The translations under genes were made by a program, and so were the position numbers. The notes under the pieces are model-generated. The model was not told the origin of the DNA and ran no database searches. It saw nothing but the letters and a program-made list of their open reading frames with translations. Positions 5,612 to 11,866 of a DNA stretch of 13,325 bases are shown in pieces. Origin of the DNA: an uncultured Collinsella sp. Lineage in GTDB: Bacteria; Actinomycetota; Coriobacteriia; Coriobacteriales; Coriobacteriaceae. The stretch is from assembly GCA_900549195.1 (NCBI GenBank), contig URNK01000030.1, forward strand, positions 1-13,325, in the 5' to 3' direction. The first letter of the stretch is position 1. Every line of letters begins with the position of its first letter.

Positions 5612-6271
5612 ATGAAAAACGTTCTGTGCTTTGGCGACAGCAATACCTACGGCTATGATCCGGCGGGCATGCGCGACGGCACCGCGGTACGCTATGCGCA
5701 CGATGTGCGCTGGTGCGGCGTGGCCCAGCGCGACCTGGGCGAGGGCTGGCACGTGATTGAGGAAGGCCTCAACGGCCGCACGACGGTACGCGACGACATG
5801 TGCCATCTGGACACTAATCTCAACGGCATCCGCGCGTTGCCGATGCTGCTCGAGGCTCATAAGCCGCTGGATGCGATCGTGATTATGCTGGGCACCAACG
5901 ACTGCAAGACGGTCTTTAGCGTGGGGGCTGCCGATATCGCTGACGGTGCCATGGCGCTGATTCGCACCGTCCGCGCGTTTCCCTGGACCGAAGCCGCGCC
6001 CTGCCCGCGTATTCTGCTGATGGCGCCTATCAAGATTAAACCGCAGATCGCCGATGTGTACATGACCGACTTTGACGAGCGCTCCGTCGAGGCCTCGGAG
6101 CATTTTGCCGAATACTATGCGTATGCTGCTAAACAGTTTGGCTGCGACTTTTTGAATGCCGCTGATTTTGCCGAGCCGGGCGATATCGATTATCTGCACA
6201 TGATGCCCGAAAGCCACGAGAGCCTGGGCCACGCCGTGGCAGCCAAGCTCCAAGAGATGCTCGGAGAGTAG
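5612..6271 (+). CDS. SGNH/GDSL-type esterase (arylesterase-like)
   Basis: A 219-residue hydrolase of the SGNH superfamily, probably a cytosolic esterase or acyltransferase since no signal peptide is present. All four blocks are visible: FGDSNTYGY (7-15) with nucleophile S10; EEGLNGRTT (50-58) with the oxyanion Gly/Asn; MLGTNDCK (92-99) with N96; and DIDYLHMMPESHESLGH (191-207) with the D193-x-x-H196 pair of the catalytic triad. The arrangement resembles the arylesterase/acetyl-esterase group related to Mycobacterium smegmatis AcT; the natural substrate is unknown. ATG 5612 has AGAGGAAGG (5595-5603). A strong terminator sits directly upstream, so expression must come from a promoter hidden in the terminator region or from read-through. 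Confidence 0.92.
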   Translation: MKNVLCFGDSNTYGYDPAGMRDGTAVRYAHDVRWCGVAQRDLGEGWHVIEEGLNGRTTVRDDMCHLDTNLNGIRALPMLLEAHKPLDAIVIMLGTNDCKTVFSVGAADIADGAMALIRTVRAFPWTEAAPCPRILLMAPIKIKPQIADVYMTDFDERSVEASEHFAEYYAYAAKQFGCDFLNAADFAEPGDIDYLHMMPESHESLGHAVAAKLQEMLGE

Positions 6272-6280
6272 CGCGACCCC

Positions 6281-6319
6281 AAGCCACCGCAAAGGGGACG
6301 GGCGCCTTTGCGGTGGCTT
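6281..6319. terminator. Long hairpin between convergent SGNH and thiD genes
   Basis: A perfect 15-bp stem (6281-6295 with 6305-6319; core CCACCGCAAAGG) with a nine-base loop lies nine bases past the SGNH stop and 13 bases before the end of thiD. Neither strand has a real T tract after it, so it may be a bidirectional 3'-end structure and not a classical intrinsic terminator. Confidence 0.6.
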
Positions 6320-6332
6320 TGGACTGCGAATC

Positions 6333-7163
6333 TTAATACTGCCACATGTGGTTGACGGGGCCGGAGCCTTTGCCCATGTCAAAGCCGGCGGCCAGAGCGC
6401 CCGTTAGGTATGCCTTGCCGGCGTTGACAGCGTCGGCAAGATCCATGCCCTGAGCCAGCGCGCAGGCGATGGCGGACGAGAGCGTGCATCCGGTGCCGTG
6501 CGTGTTGTCGGTCTCGATGCGCTTGTGGCGGAACCACGTGGTGAGTGGATCTCCCAGATGGTTGCCCTCGTCATCGAGTGGCGCGGGTTCGGCCAGTACA
6601 TCGTTGGCCTCGTTGACAAGATGCCCACCCTTAACGAGGGATGCGCAACCAAAGCGGCGGGTGAGGAGCATGGCAGCATTTTGCTGCGTGCGCTCGGAGT
6701 CGACCTCGTAGTCGAGCAGGGCCATGGCCTCGGGAATATTGGGCGTGATAACCGTCGCTAGCGGGAACAGGCGGCGGGTGAGCGCCTCGGCGGCATCTTC
6801 GGGAATCAGCCGCGCGCCCGAGGTGGCGACCATGACGGGGTCGACGACCACGTTCGTTGCGTTCCAGGCGCTCAAGCGGTCGGCGATGACTTCGATAATC
6901 TCGGCAGAAGAAACCATGCCGATCTTGACGGCGCTGGGGCGGATATCGTCAAAAACGGCGTCTATTTGCGCGGCTACGATATCTGGCGAGATATCCTGCA
7001 CGGCGGTAACGCCCAGGGTGTTCTGTGCGGTGATGGCGGTGATGGCCGTCTCGGCATACAGGCGGTGCGCCGTGATGGTCTTGATGTCGGCCTGAATGCC
7101 GGCGCCACCGCTGGAATCGGATCCTGCGATGGATAGAACGGCAGGTACCTTACTGCGATCCAT
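6333..7163 (-). CDS. thiD: Hydroxymethylpyrimidine / phosphomethylpyrimidine kinase
   Basis: A 276-residue ribokinase-fold kinase that phosphorylates HMP and then HMP-phosphate to HMP-diphosphate, the pyrimidine half of thiamine. Key motifs: AGSDSSGGAGIQAD (13-26), AQNTLGV (46-52, with the pyrimidine-contacting Gln47), VVVDPVMVATSG (105-116), TPNIPEA (140-146), KGGH (178-181) and THGTGCTLSSA (221-231) with the anion-hole/catalytic Cys226. All expected residues are present and the length is normal. ATG 7163 has GGGAG at good spacing. A TATAAT box (7215-7210) suggests its own promoter just beyond the thiC hairpin. It lies downstream of thiC on the same strand, which supplies its substrate HMP-phosphate. 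No riboswitch of its own is visible. Confidence 0.96.
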   Translation of the reverse strand: MDRSKVPAVLSIAGSDSSGGAGIQADIKTITAHRLYAETAITAITAQNTLGVTAVQDISPDIVAAQIDAVFDDIRPSAVKIGMVSSAEIIEVIADRLSAWNATNVVVDPVMVATSGARLIPEDAAEALTRRLFPLATVITPNIPEAMALLDYEVDSERTQQNAAMLLTRRFGCASLVKGGHLVNEANDVLAEPAPLDDEGNHLGDPLTTWFRHKRIETDNTHGTGCTLSSAIACALAQGMDLADAVNAGKAYLTGALAAGFDMGKGSGPVNHMWQY

Positions 7164-7209
7164 GTTCGCTCCCTTGTTCGGTCGGAATCAAATGGGTCTA
7201 TAAGCCAGC

Positions 7210-7215
7210 ATTATA
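7210..7215 (-). promoter_or_regulatory. Probable -10 box of thiD (TATAAT)
   Basis: A perfect TATAAT on the minus strand, 46 bases upstream of the thiD start and directly after the hairpin at 7221-7250. No matching TTGACA at 16-18 bases. Confidence 0.45.
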
Positions 7216-7220
7216 AAGAT

Positions 7221-7250
7221 GCCCGGGCCGACTCTATGTCGAACCCGGGC
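7221..7250 (-). terminator. Hairpin between thiC and thiD (possible weak terminator)
   Basis: GCCCGGG (7221-7227) pairs with CCCGGGC (7244-7250), with CGAC/GTCG (7229-7232, 7238-7241) stacked inside around TCTAT. On the minus strand it is followed by ATCTTTATAAT, only mildly T-rich. It lies about 95 bases past the thiC stop and just upstream of the thiD -10 box. The stretch 7251-7344 holds a GTCAA-N3-TTGAC dyad (7293-7305) and two GCAAATGT copies, nothing else. Confidence 0.5.
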
Positions 7251-7344
7251 GGGCGATGCAATCTTTACGCAAATGTAAGCAAATGTTCACACGTCAACAA
7301 TTGACAGGCACCAGCTCGCCGACAGAAGCGGCCGCGGCGACAGG

Positions 7345-8679
7345 CTAGTCCTCCATGCCGAGGTCGATCGTGGTGCCCTCGAAGATCTTGTTGACGGTGC
7401 GGACGGCGCACATCTTGCCACACATGGTGCAAGTGCCCTCGGTGGCGGCGGGGGACTCCTCGTAGCGCTTCTTGCCCGTAACCGGGTCGAGCGCGCACTC
7501 CCACATGGCGTCCCAGTCAAGCTTGCGGCGTGCCTGGCCCATCTTGTCGTCCATGTCGCGGGCGTGGGGCACCTTTTTGGCGATGTCGGCGGCGTGTGCG
7601 GCGATCTTGGTGGCCATGAGGCCGTCGAGCACATCCTGGGCGTTGGGCAGGCATAGGTGCTCTGCCGGTGTCACGTAGCACAGGAAGTCGGCACCGGAGC
7701 TGGCGGAGATGGCACCGCCGATGGCAGCGGTGATGTGGTCGTAACCCACGCCGATATCGGTCACCAGCGGCCCGAGCACATAGAACGGAGCATTGTGGCA
7801 CAGGCGCTTCTGCAGTTTCATGTTGGCGGCGATCTCGTCGAGCGCCATGTGACCCGGGCCCTCGACCATGACCTGGACGCCGGCGGCCCAAGCACGCTTG
7901 CATAGCTTGCCCAGCTCGATCATCTCGGCGGTCTCGGTGGCGTCGTTGGAGTCGTAGAGGCAGCCCGGGCGGCAGGAGTCGCCGAGCGAAATCGTCACGT
8001 CGTACTCGTGGCAAATCTCGAGCAACTCATCGTAGAACTCATAGAAGGGGTTCTCGTTGCCGGTGACCTCCATCCAACCAAACAGCAGCGAGCCGCCGCG
8101 GCTCACGATGTTCATGAGGCGGCTGGTCTCCTTAAAGGTCTTGGTGACCGACTTGTTGATGCCGCAGTGGATGGTCATAAAGTCCACGCCGTCCTCGGCG
8201 TGCGCGCGCACGACCTCGAACAGGTCGTCCTTGGTAAGCTTGACCAGCGGCTTTTCCATGTAGCCGATGGCGTCGTACATGGGGACGGTGCCCACCATGA
8301 GCGGGGTCTCGTCGATGAGCTGCTGGCGGAACTGACGCGTCTTGCCCGAGTTGGAGAGGTCCATGATGGCGTCGGCGCCAAAGTCCTCAGCGATCTTGAC
8401 CTTCTTCCATTCCTCGGCGGCATCGGCCTTGTCGCCCGAGATGCCCAGGTTGACGTTGACCTTGGTGGACAGGCCCTCACCGACGCCAAAGGCGCGCATG
8501 CCCTTTTTGATATGCACGATGTTGGCGGGAATGGCGATGCGGCCGTCGGCCACGCGCTCGCGGATGTACTCGGGGTCGCGATGCTCGCGCTCGGCGACTT
8601 CCTTCATCTGCGGCGTGATCTGCCCGGCACGGGCGAAGTCGATTTGCGTGACGAGCTTGGGCTCGGTCTGTGTGCTCAT
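7345..8679 (-). CDS. thiC: Phosphomethylpyrimidine synthase (HMP-P synthase)
   Basis: A 444-residue ThiC, the radical-SAM enzyme that rearranges aminoimidazole ribotide into HMP phosphate in thiamine synthesis. Motifs include VNVNLGISGD (74-83), IMDLSNSGK (105-113), TIHCGI (169-174), SLGDSCRPGC (231-240), MVEGPGHM (271-278), GADFLCYVTPAEHLCLP (329-345) and the C-terminal cluster motif C417-x2-C420-x3-C424. The length is that of the short bacterial form without the N-terminal domain of E. coli ThiC. ATG 8679 is chosen over the in-frame ATG 8703 because AAGGGAG (8688-8694) precedes 8679, whereas 8703 falls inside the conserved core of the TPP riboswitch. Expression is therefore expected to fall when TPP is plentiful. 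Confidence 0.97.
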   Translation of the reverse strand: MSTQTEPKLVTQIDFARAGQITPQMKEVAEREHRDPEYIRERVADGRIAIPANIVHIKKGMRAFGVGEGLSTKVNVNLGISGDKADAAEEWKKVKIAEDFGADAIMDLSNSGKTRQFRQQLIDETPLMVGTVPMYDAIGYMEKPLVKLTKDDLFEVVRAHAEDGVDFMTIHCGINKSVTKTFKETSRLMNIVSRGGSLLFGWMEVTGNENPFYEFYDELLEICHEYDVTISLGDSCRPGCLYDSNDATETAEMIELGKLCKRAWAAGVQVMVEGPGHMALDEIAANMKLQKRLCHNAPFYVLGPLVTDIGVGYDHITAAIGGAISASSGADFLCYVTPAEHLCLPNAQDVLDGLMATKIAAHAADIAKKVPHARDMDDKMGQARRKLDWDAMWECALDPVTGKKRYEESPAATEGTCTMCGKMCAVRTVNKIFEGTTIDLGMED

Positions 8680-8683
8680 TGGC

Positions 8684-8778
8684 ACGGCTCCCTTCGTTGG
8701 CATTACCCATATCAGGTTTGCGGGTCAGGGCGGGCGCGCCCAGTCTCAGCCTGCCGTCTTGTCCTGCAAGCTCCCCGT
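8684..8778 (-). promoter_or_regulatory. TPP riboswitch (THI element) controlling thiC
   Basis: On the minus strand the aptamer core reads in order ACGGGGAGC (8778-8770), GGCTGAGA (8751-8744), a GC-rich P3 stem-loop, ACCTGATATGGGTAATGCC (8717-8699) and AACGAAGGGAG ending at 8688, with CCGT (8687-8684) able to close P1 against ACGG (8778-8775). These are the invariant pyrimidine- and pyrophosphate-binding parts of the TPP aptamer. It ends four bases before the thiC ATG, leaving no room for a separate terminator, so control at translation initiation is inferred. Confidence 0.96.
8688..8694 (-). promoter_or_regulatory. thiC ribosome binding site inside the riboswitch
   Basis: AAGGGAG is at once the conserved 3' end of the TPP aptamer and the only Shine-Dalgarno for ATG 8679 (eight-base spacing). 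Ligand-stabilised folding would hide it directly. Confidence 0.8.
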
Positions 8779-8794
8779 TTATGTAATGGGCTCA

Positions 8795-8800
8795 AGTATA
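8795..8800 (-). promoter_or_regulatory. Probable -10 box of the thiC transcript (TATACT)
   Basis: TATACT on the minus strand, 16 bases upstream of the riboswitch start, five of six consensus bases. No good -35 seen. Confidence 0.4.
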
Positions 8801-8811
8801 GCTCGAATGGG

Positions 8812-8817
8812 TACGAT
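8812..8817 (+). promoter_or_regulatory. Possible -10 box of the gene at 8851 (TACGAT)
   Basis: TACGAT in the context GGGTACGATTGG, close in wording to the boxes at 3520 and 4362, 33 bases before the start. TATAGC (8797-8802), overlapping the thiC box, is an alternative. Confidence 0.35.
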
Positions 8818-8850
8818 TGGCCTAACGAGCGTGCCTGTGGGGAGGCGTAC

Positions 8851-9366
8851 ATGGAAGACAAGCATCTATATCGAGAGACGCAATGGGATGTATCGGCCGA
8901 GGAAAGCCGTGCGCACCATGGGTTGGTCGCGATTGGTTTTGCGGTGCTTGCCGTGCTGGTGATTGCCTTTTGTATCTGGACGTTCGGCGGTCGTGGCGGC
9001 GCCACCTGGGAGTTCGAGGCCGACGATGCCCTGCCGATCATGACAGTGAAGGTTACGGGCGGCAATACCGTTGCCGCGCCGGGCGACTATTGGTATCCGC
9101 GCGACGAGTTTGTGCAGCTGCAGCTGAGTGGTGGGTCTATTCCTGGCGAAGAAATCGAACGCGTGACGTTTGATGGGGCACTCAAAACACTCATGGTGAA
9201 GCTCAAAGATCAGGGCGATGTGCCCACGACCATGGATATCGCTCTGACGGAGTGGCGTTTGGAACCTCCGTCGGGCGTTACGGTATCCGACGTAGAGCAC
9301 GTTAAGATTACCTACCAAGATGGCTCGACGAGCGAGATTGCAAAGGCCGATGGCTTGGCGGAGTAA
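8851..9366 (+). CDS. Single-pass membrane protein of unknown function
   Basis: A 171-residue protein with a charged cytoplasmic N-terminus (1-23), one membrane helix (LVAIGFAVLAVLVIAFCIWTF, 25-45, starting and ending at charged or Gly-rich borders), then an extracytoplasmic domain of alternating hydrophobic/polar strands (LPIMTVKVTGG 61-71, FVQLQLSG 87-94, RVTFDGALKTLMVKLKD 104-120, MDIALTEWRL 128-137, VEHVKITYQDGS 148-159) that suggests a beta-sandwich. There is no lipobox or sorting signal. ATG 8851 has GGGGAGG (8839-8845) five bases upstream. A much longer frame reaching back to 8008 is only the antisense of thiC. It is divergent from thiC and convergent with yaaA (23 bases apart, no terminator visible). 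I do not recognise the family. Confidence 0.85.
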   Translation: MEDKHLYRETQWDVSAEESRAHHGLVAIGFAVLAVLVIAFCIWTFGGRGGATWEFEADDALPIMTVKVTGGNTVAAPGDYWYPRDEFVQLQLSGGSIPGEEIERVTFDGALKTLMVKLKDQGDVPTTMDIALTEWRLEPPSGVTVSDVEHVKITYQDGSTSEIAKADGLAE

Positions 9367-9389
9367 TGGGGTGTTTGGAAACGGCGGGC

Positions 9390-10199
9390 CTATTGTGCCT
9401 GCGCGTTCATGAAAACCAGGGTGTTTTTGTCTGAAAGCTCGGGGATGTGCCGATAGCCGATATTGAATGCGGTAAGTTCGCTTGCATCCTCGAGCTTGTT
9501 TTCTGCCATCCACCGCACCATGGAGCCGCGCGCCTTTTTGCTGGCGGTCGACTGTTGGATGGGCTTCCCGTTGCGGATGCCCTCGCCAAAGAGGCATGTG
9601 ACGGCTGTGGCGTCGCCCGCGAGGTGGGGCAGAACGGCTTTGGCATACTCTACGCTGGCGAGGTTGACGATCGTGGTGTTTGAGCCTGCCGGGGCGATAG
9701 CCCGCGCGAGCTTATCGCTCCAAAACGCGTAGAGGTCTCGGGCATCGTCAACGGCGAGCTTCGCGCCCATCTCCAGCCGATACGGTTCGACGGCATGAAA
9801 GGGACGAACGCGCCCGTAGAGGCCGGAGAGGATCCACAGATGGTCTTGCAGCCATGCGAGCTGCGCGGAATCCATCACCTCGGGTGCCATGCTCTGGTAT
9901 TGAATGCCGTGATAGGACATGACGGCAGGGGAGAGGTGGCGAGCGAGTGCGGGATTGTCGAGATCGCCGCTTTTCAGGATGGGCCCGAACTCATGCAGGG
10001 TGTTGAGGCAAGGCCCCAGCAGTTTGTCACTCACGTTCCACAGCGCCTGCAGGCCGCCGCTGCCTTCATTCCGCTCGATATCTAGCAGTGCGCGGTGGAG
10101 GCGAGCCGTCTCGCGCACAAAGGGTGGGATGCCCAGGACTTCAAAAGCATCTTGGGCCGCGCGCATCTGCTTGGCGGGCGAAATGATGACCTGCAGCAT
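9390..10199 (-). CDS. yaaA: Peroxide stress protein YaaA (UPF0246/DUF328)
   Basis: A 269-residue cytosolic protein of the YaaA family, which in E. coli lowers free iron and limits Fenton damage during peroxide stress and has a DNA-binding-like fold. Family marks: IISPAKQM at the N-terminus (5-12), SYHGIQYQSM (95-104), ILSGLYGRVRPFHAVEPYRLEMG (123-145), IVNLASVEYAKAV (177-189), CLFGEGIRNGKPIQQSTASKKARGSMVRWM (202-231). All are intact and the length is normal (about 250-260). Start ATG 10199 is chosen because AGAGGAGAG (10204-10212) precedes it and the protein then begins with the family N-terminus; the longer frame to 10400 overlaps the aminopeptidase gene and is rejected. It follows the M18 gene on the same strand after a long hairpin. 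Confidence 0.96.
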   Translation of the reverse strand: MLQVIISPAKQMRAAQDAFEVLGIPPFVRETARLHRALLDIERNEGSGGLQALWNVSDKLLGPCLNTLHEFGPILKSGDLDNPALARHLSPAVMSYHGIQYQSMAPEVMDSAQLAWLQDHLWILSGLYGRVRPFHAVEPYRLEMGAKLAVDDARDLYAFWSDKLARAIAPAGSNTTIVNLASVEYAKAVLPHLAGDATAVTCLFGEGIRNGKPIQQSTASKKARGSMVRWMAENKLEDASELTAFNIGYRHIPELSDKNTLVFMNAQAQ

Positions 10200-10214
10200 G
10201 GACTCTCCTCTGCC

Positions 10215-10288
10215 AAAAAGGAAGTTGCGGTGGAATACGGTCTGTTTTGGCCGTTTATGGGCCAGTTTAGTCCGTATTTCACCGCAAC
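10215..10288 (-). terminator. Long imperfect hairpin plus T tract after the aminopeptidase gene
   Basis: Arms 10224-10252 and 10260-10288 (29 bases each, seven-base loop) match at 23 of 29 positions, with three further G/T wobbles; the outer part GTTGCGGTG pairs with CACCGCAAC or TACCGCAAC-like partner bases. On the minus strand TTCCTTTTT (10223-10215) follows the stem, as in an intrinsic terminator. It starts 14 bases after the M18 stop and ends just before the yaaA ribosome binding site. The arms are far longer than a usual terminator, so it may be a repeat element used as one. Confidence 0.65.
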
Positions 10289-10302
10289 TGATGAAGGGTT
10301 GG

Positions 10303-11700
10303 TTAGGCTCGCTCGATGAAGGCCTTGTAGCCGCGATAGGCCTCGTAGATATCGGCCTTGTTGGCGACCTCCCACAGGGCGTGCATGGACAGGACGGCAA
10401 CGCCGGAGTCGATGACGTTCATGCCGTACTTGGCCATGATGTAGGCGATGGTGCCGCCGCCACCAGCGTTGACGCGGCCGAGCTCGCAGGTCTGGAAGTC
10501 CACGCCGGCCTCGTCCATGATGTCGCGGACGAGGGCCACGTACTCGGCGTCGGCGTCGTTGGAGCCGCCCTTGCCGCGGCTGCCCGTGTACTTGTTGAAG
10601 CACAGGCCACGACCCATGAAGGCTGCGTTCTTGGTCTCGAACTTGCCGGCGTAGCCCGGGTCGAAGCCGGCGGACACGTCGGAGGAGAGCATACGGCTGC
10701 GGGCGAGCGCGCGGCGCAAAGCCAGCGGGCTGTCCTCGCCGGCGAGTGTCATGATCTCGGCGACGGTGTTCTCGAAGAAGCGGCTCGTCATGCCGGTGGC
10801 GCCCACGGAGCCGATCTCCTCTTTGTCGACGATGAGCGTGATGCTCGTGCGCTCGACATTGGCCACATTGATCTGGGCGAGCATGGAGGGGTAAGCGCAG
10901 ACGCGGTCGTCGTGGCCATAGCCCAAAATCATGGAGCGGTCGAGGCCCATGTCGCGGGCGGGACCGGCGGGCACGACCTCGATCTCGGCGGAGAGGAAGT
11001 CCTCCTCCTCGACGTCGTACTGCTCCTTGAGGATGTCCAGGAACATCTGCTTGACGGGCTCCTTGGGGGCGTCCTTGTCGTCCTCATCGAACTTGACGGG
11101 ACGGCCGCCCACGATCACGTCGAGGATCTCGGCATCGACGGCGTCCTTGGCGGGCTTGGCCATCTGCTCGCTCGAGAGATGGATCAGCAGGTCGGAGATG
11201 GTAAAGACCGGGTCGTCGGCCTTGTCGCCGATATTGATGTCGACGGTGGTGCCGTCCTTTTTGCAGATGACGCCCACGAGTGCGAGCGGGGAGGCCACCC
11301 AGTGGTAGCTCTTGACGCCGCCATAGTAGTGCGTGTCGAGGTAGGCCATGTCGCCGGCCTCGAAGGCGGGGTTCTGCTTAAGGTCCAGGCGCGGCGAGTC
11401 CACGTGGGCGCCCAGGATGTTAAAGCCCTGCTCGAGCGGGGCGGTGCCCAGGTTGACGAGCATAAGGTCCTTGCCGTGGTTAGCGGCATACACCTTGTCG
11501 CCTGCCTTGAGCTCGCGGCCTTCGGCGATTACGGTCTCCAGGTCGACGTATCCTGCCTCCTCGGCCATCTTGATGCCGGCCTTGACGCACAGGCGCTCGG
11601 TCTTGTTCTCACTCAAAAACTGCTTATAGCCGCGGCAAAGCTCCTCGAGCTCCTCGATTTGCTGTGGCGTGTACTTTTTCCATGCGCAGGGACGCTCCAT
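10303..11700 (-). CDS. M18-family zinc aminopeptidase
   Basis: A 465-residue metallo-aminopeptidase of family M18 (aminopeptidase I / aspartyl aminopeptidase group; the length and N-terminus suit the bacterial ApeA-type branch), releasing N-terminal residues from peptides in the cytosol. Metal and catalytic regions: ILGAHVDSPRLDLK (95-108) with His99 and Asp101, GYGHDDRVCAYPS (260-272) with the bridging Asp, VDKEEIGSVGATGM (291-304) with the paired Glu, SSDVSAGFDP (339-348) with Asp341, and VLSMHALWEV (436-445) with His440. GSRGKGGSND (373-382) and GGGGTIAYIM (413-422) are also typical. ATG 11700 is chosen over the ATG at 11835 because GAAAGGAG precedes it and upstream residues look non-coding. 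A perfect dyad surrounds its probable -10 box. Members usually form large dodecamers. Confidence 0.95.
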   Translation of the reverse strand: MERPCAWKKYTPQQIEELEELCRGYKQFLSENKTERLCVKAGIKMAEEAGYVDLETVIAEGRELKAGDKVYAANHGKDLMLVNLGTAPLEQGFNILGAHVDSPRLDLKQNPAFEAGDMAYLDTHYYGGVKSYHWVASPLALVGVICKKDGTTVDINIGDKADDPVFTISDLLIHLSSEQMAKPAKDAVDAEILDVIVGGRPVKFDEDDKDAPKEPVKQMFLDILKEQYDVEEEDFLSAEIEVVPAGPARDMGLDRSMILGYGHDDRVCAYPSMLAQINVANVERTSITLIVDKEEIGSVGATGMTSRFFENTVAEIMTLAGEDSPLALRRALARSRMLSSDVSAGFDPGYAGKFETKNAAFMGRGLCFNKYTGSRGKGGSNDADAEYVALVRDIMDEAGVDFQTCELGRVNAGGGGTIAYIMAKYGMNVIDSGVAVLSMHALWEVANKADIYEAYRGYKAFIERA

Positions 11701-11739
11701 GACGCAGGCTCCTTTCGGATCGATCGTGCTGGTTGATGT

Positions 11740-11774
11740 ACCGTGAGCCATCGTATCACGCGCGGGCTCACGGT
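11740..11774. promoter_or_regulatory. Perfect 10-bp dyad around the aminopeptidase -10 box (operator candidate)
   Basis: ACCGTGAGCC (11740-11749) and GGCTCACGGT (11765-11774) are exact inverted copies separated by 15 bases, centre-to-centre about 25. The spacer holds TACGAT on the minus strand (11755-11750), the probable -10 box of the M18 gene, 50 bases from its start. No T run follows on either strand, so a terminator is unlikely; a dimeric regulator site is inferred. Confidence 0.55.
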
Positions 11775-11818
11775 GGCGGGGGAGCTTGATGTGAGGTGGC
11801 CGCGGGGCGGGGAGCGTG

Positions 11819-11824
11819 TAAACT
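11819..11824 (+). promoter_or_regulatory. Possible -10 box of polA (TAAACT)
   Basis: TAAACT, four of six consensus bases, 43 bases upstream of the polA start; no supporting -35 element. Weak. Confidence 0.25.
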
Positions 11825-11866
11825 GGAGTGAGCAAACCGTGCCCAGCCTAAAGCGAGGTATTCAAT

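Noticed and set aside
8680..8703. Alternative thiC start at 8703
   Set aside because: It lies in the invariant GGGTAATGCC core of the TPP aptamer and has no Shine-Dalgarno of its own.
8008..8850. Upstream extension of the membrane protein gene to 8008
   Set aside because: This part is the antisense of thiC and the TPP riboswitch; the real start at 8851 has a strong GGGGAGG site.
9919..11736. 605-codon open frame on the + strand across yaaA and the M18 gene
   Set aside because: It is antisense to two clear enzyme genes, has no ribosome binding site at its start and its translation is Val/Asp/Gly/Leu-rich shadow sequence typical of GC-rich codon mirroring.
11701..11835. 45-residue N-terminal extension of the M18 aminopeptidase
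   Set aside because: It would cover the dyad and the probable promoter; the start at 11700 has GAAAGGAG and the family N-terminus.
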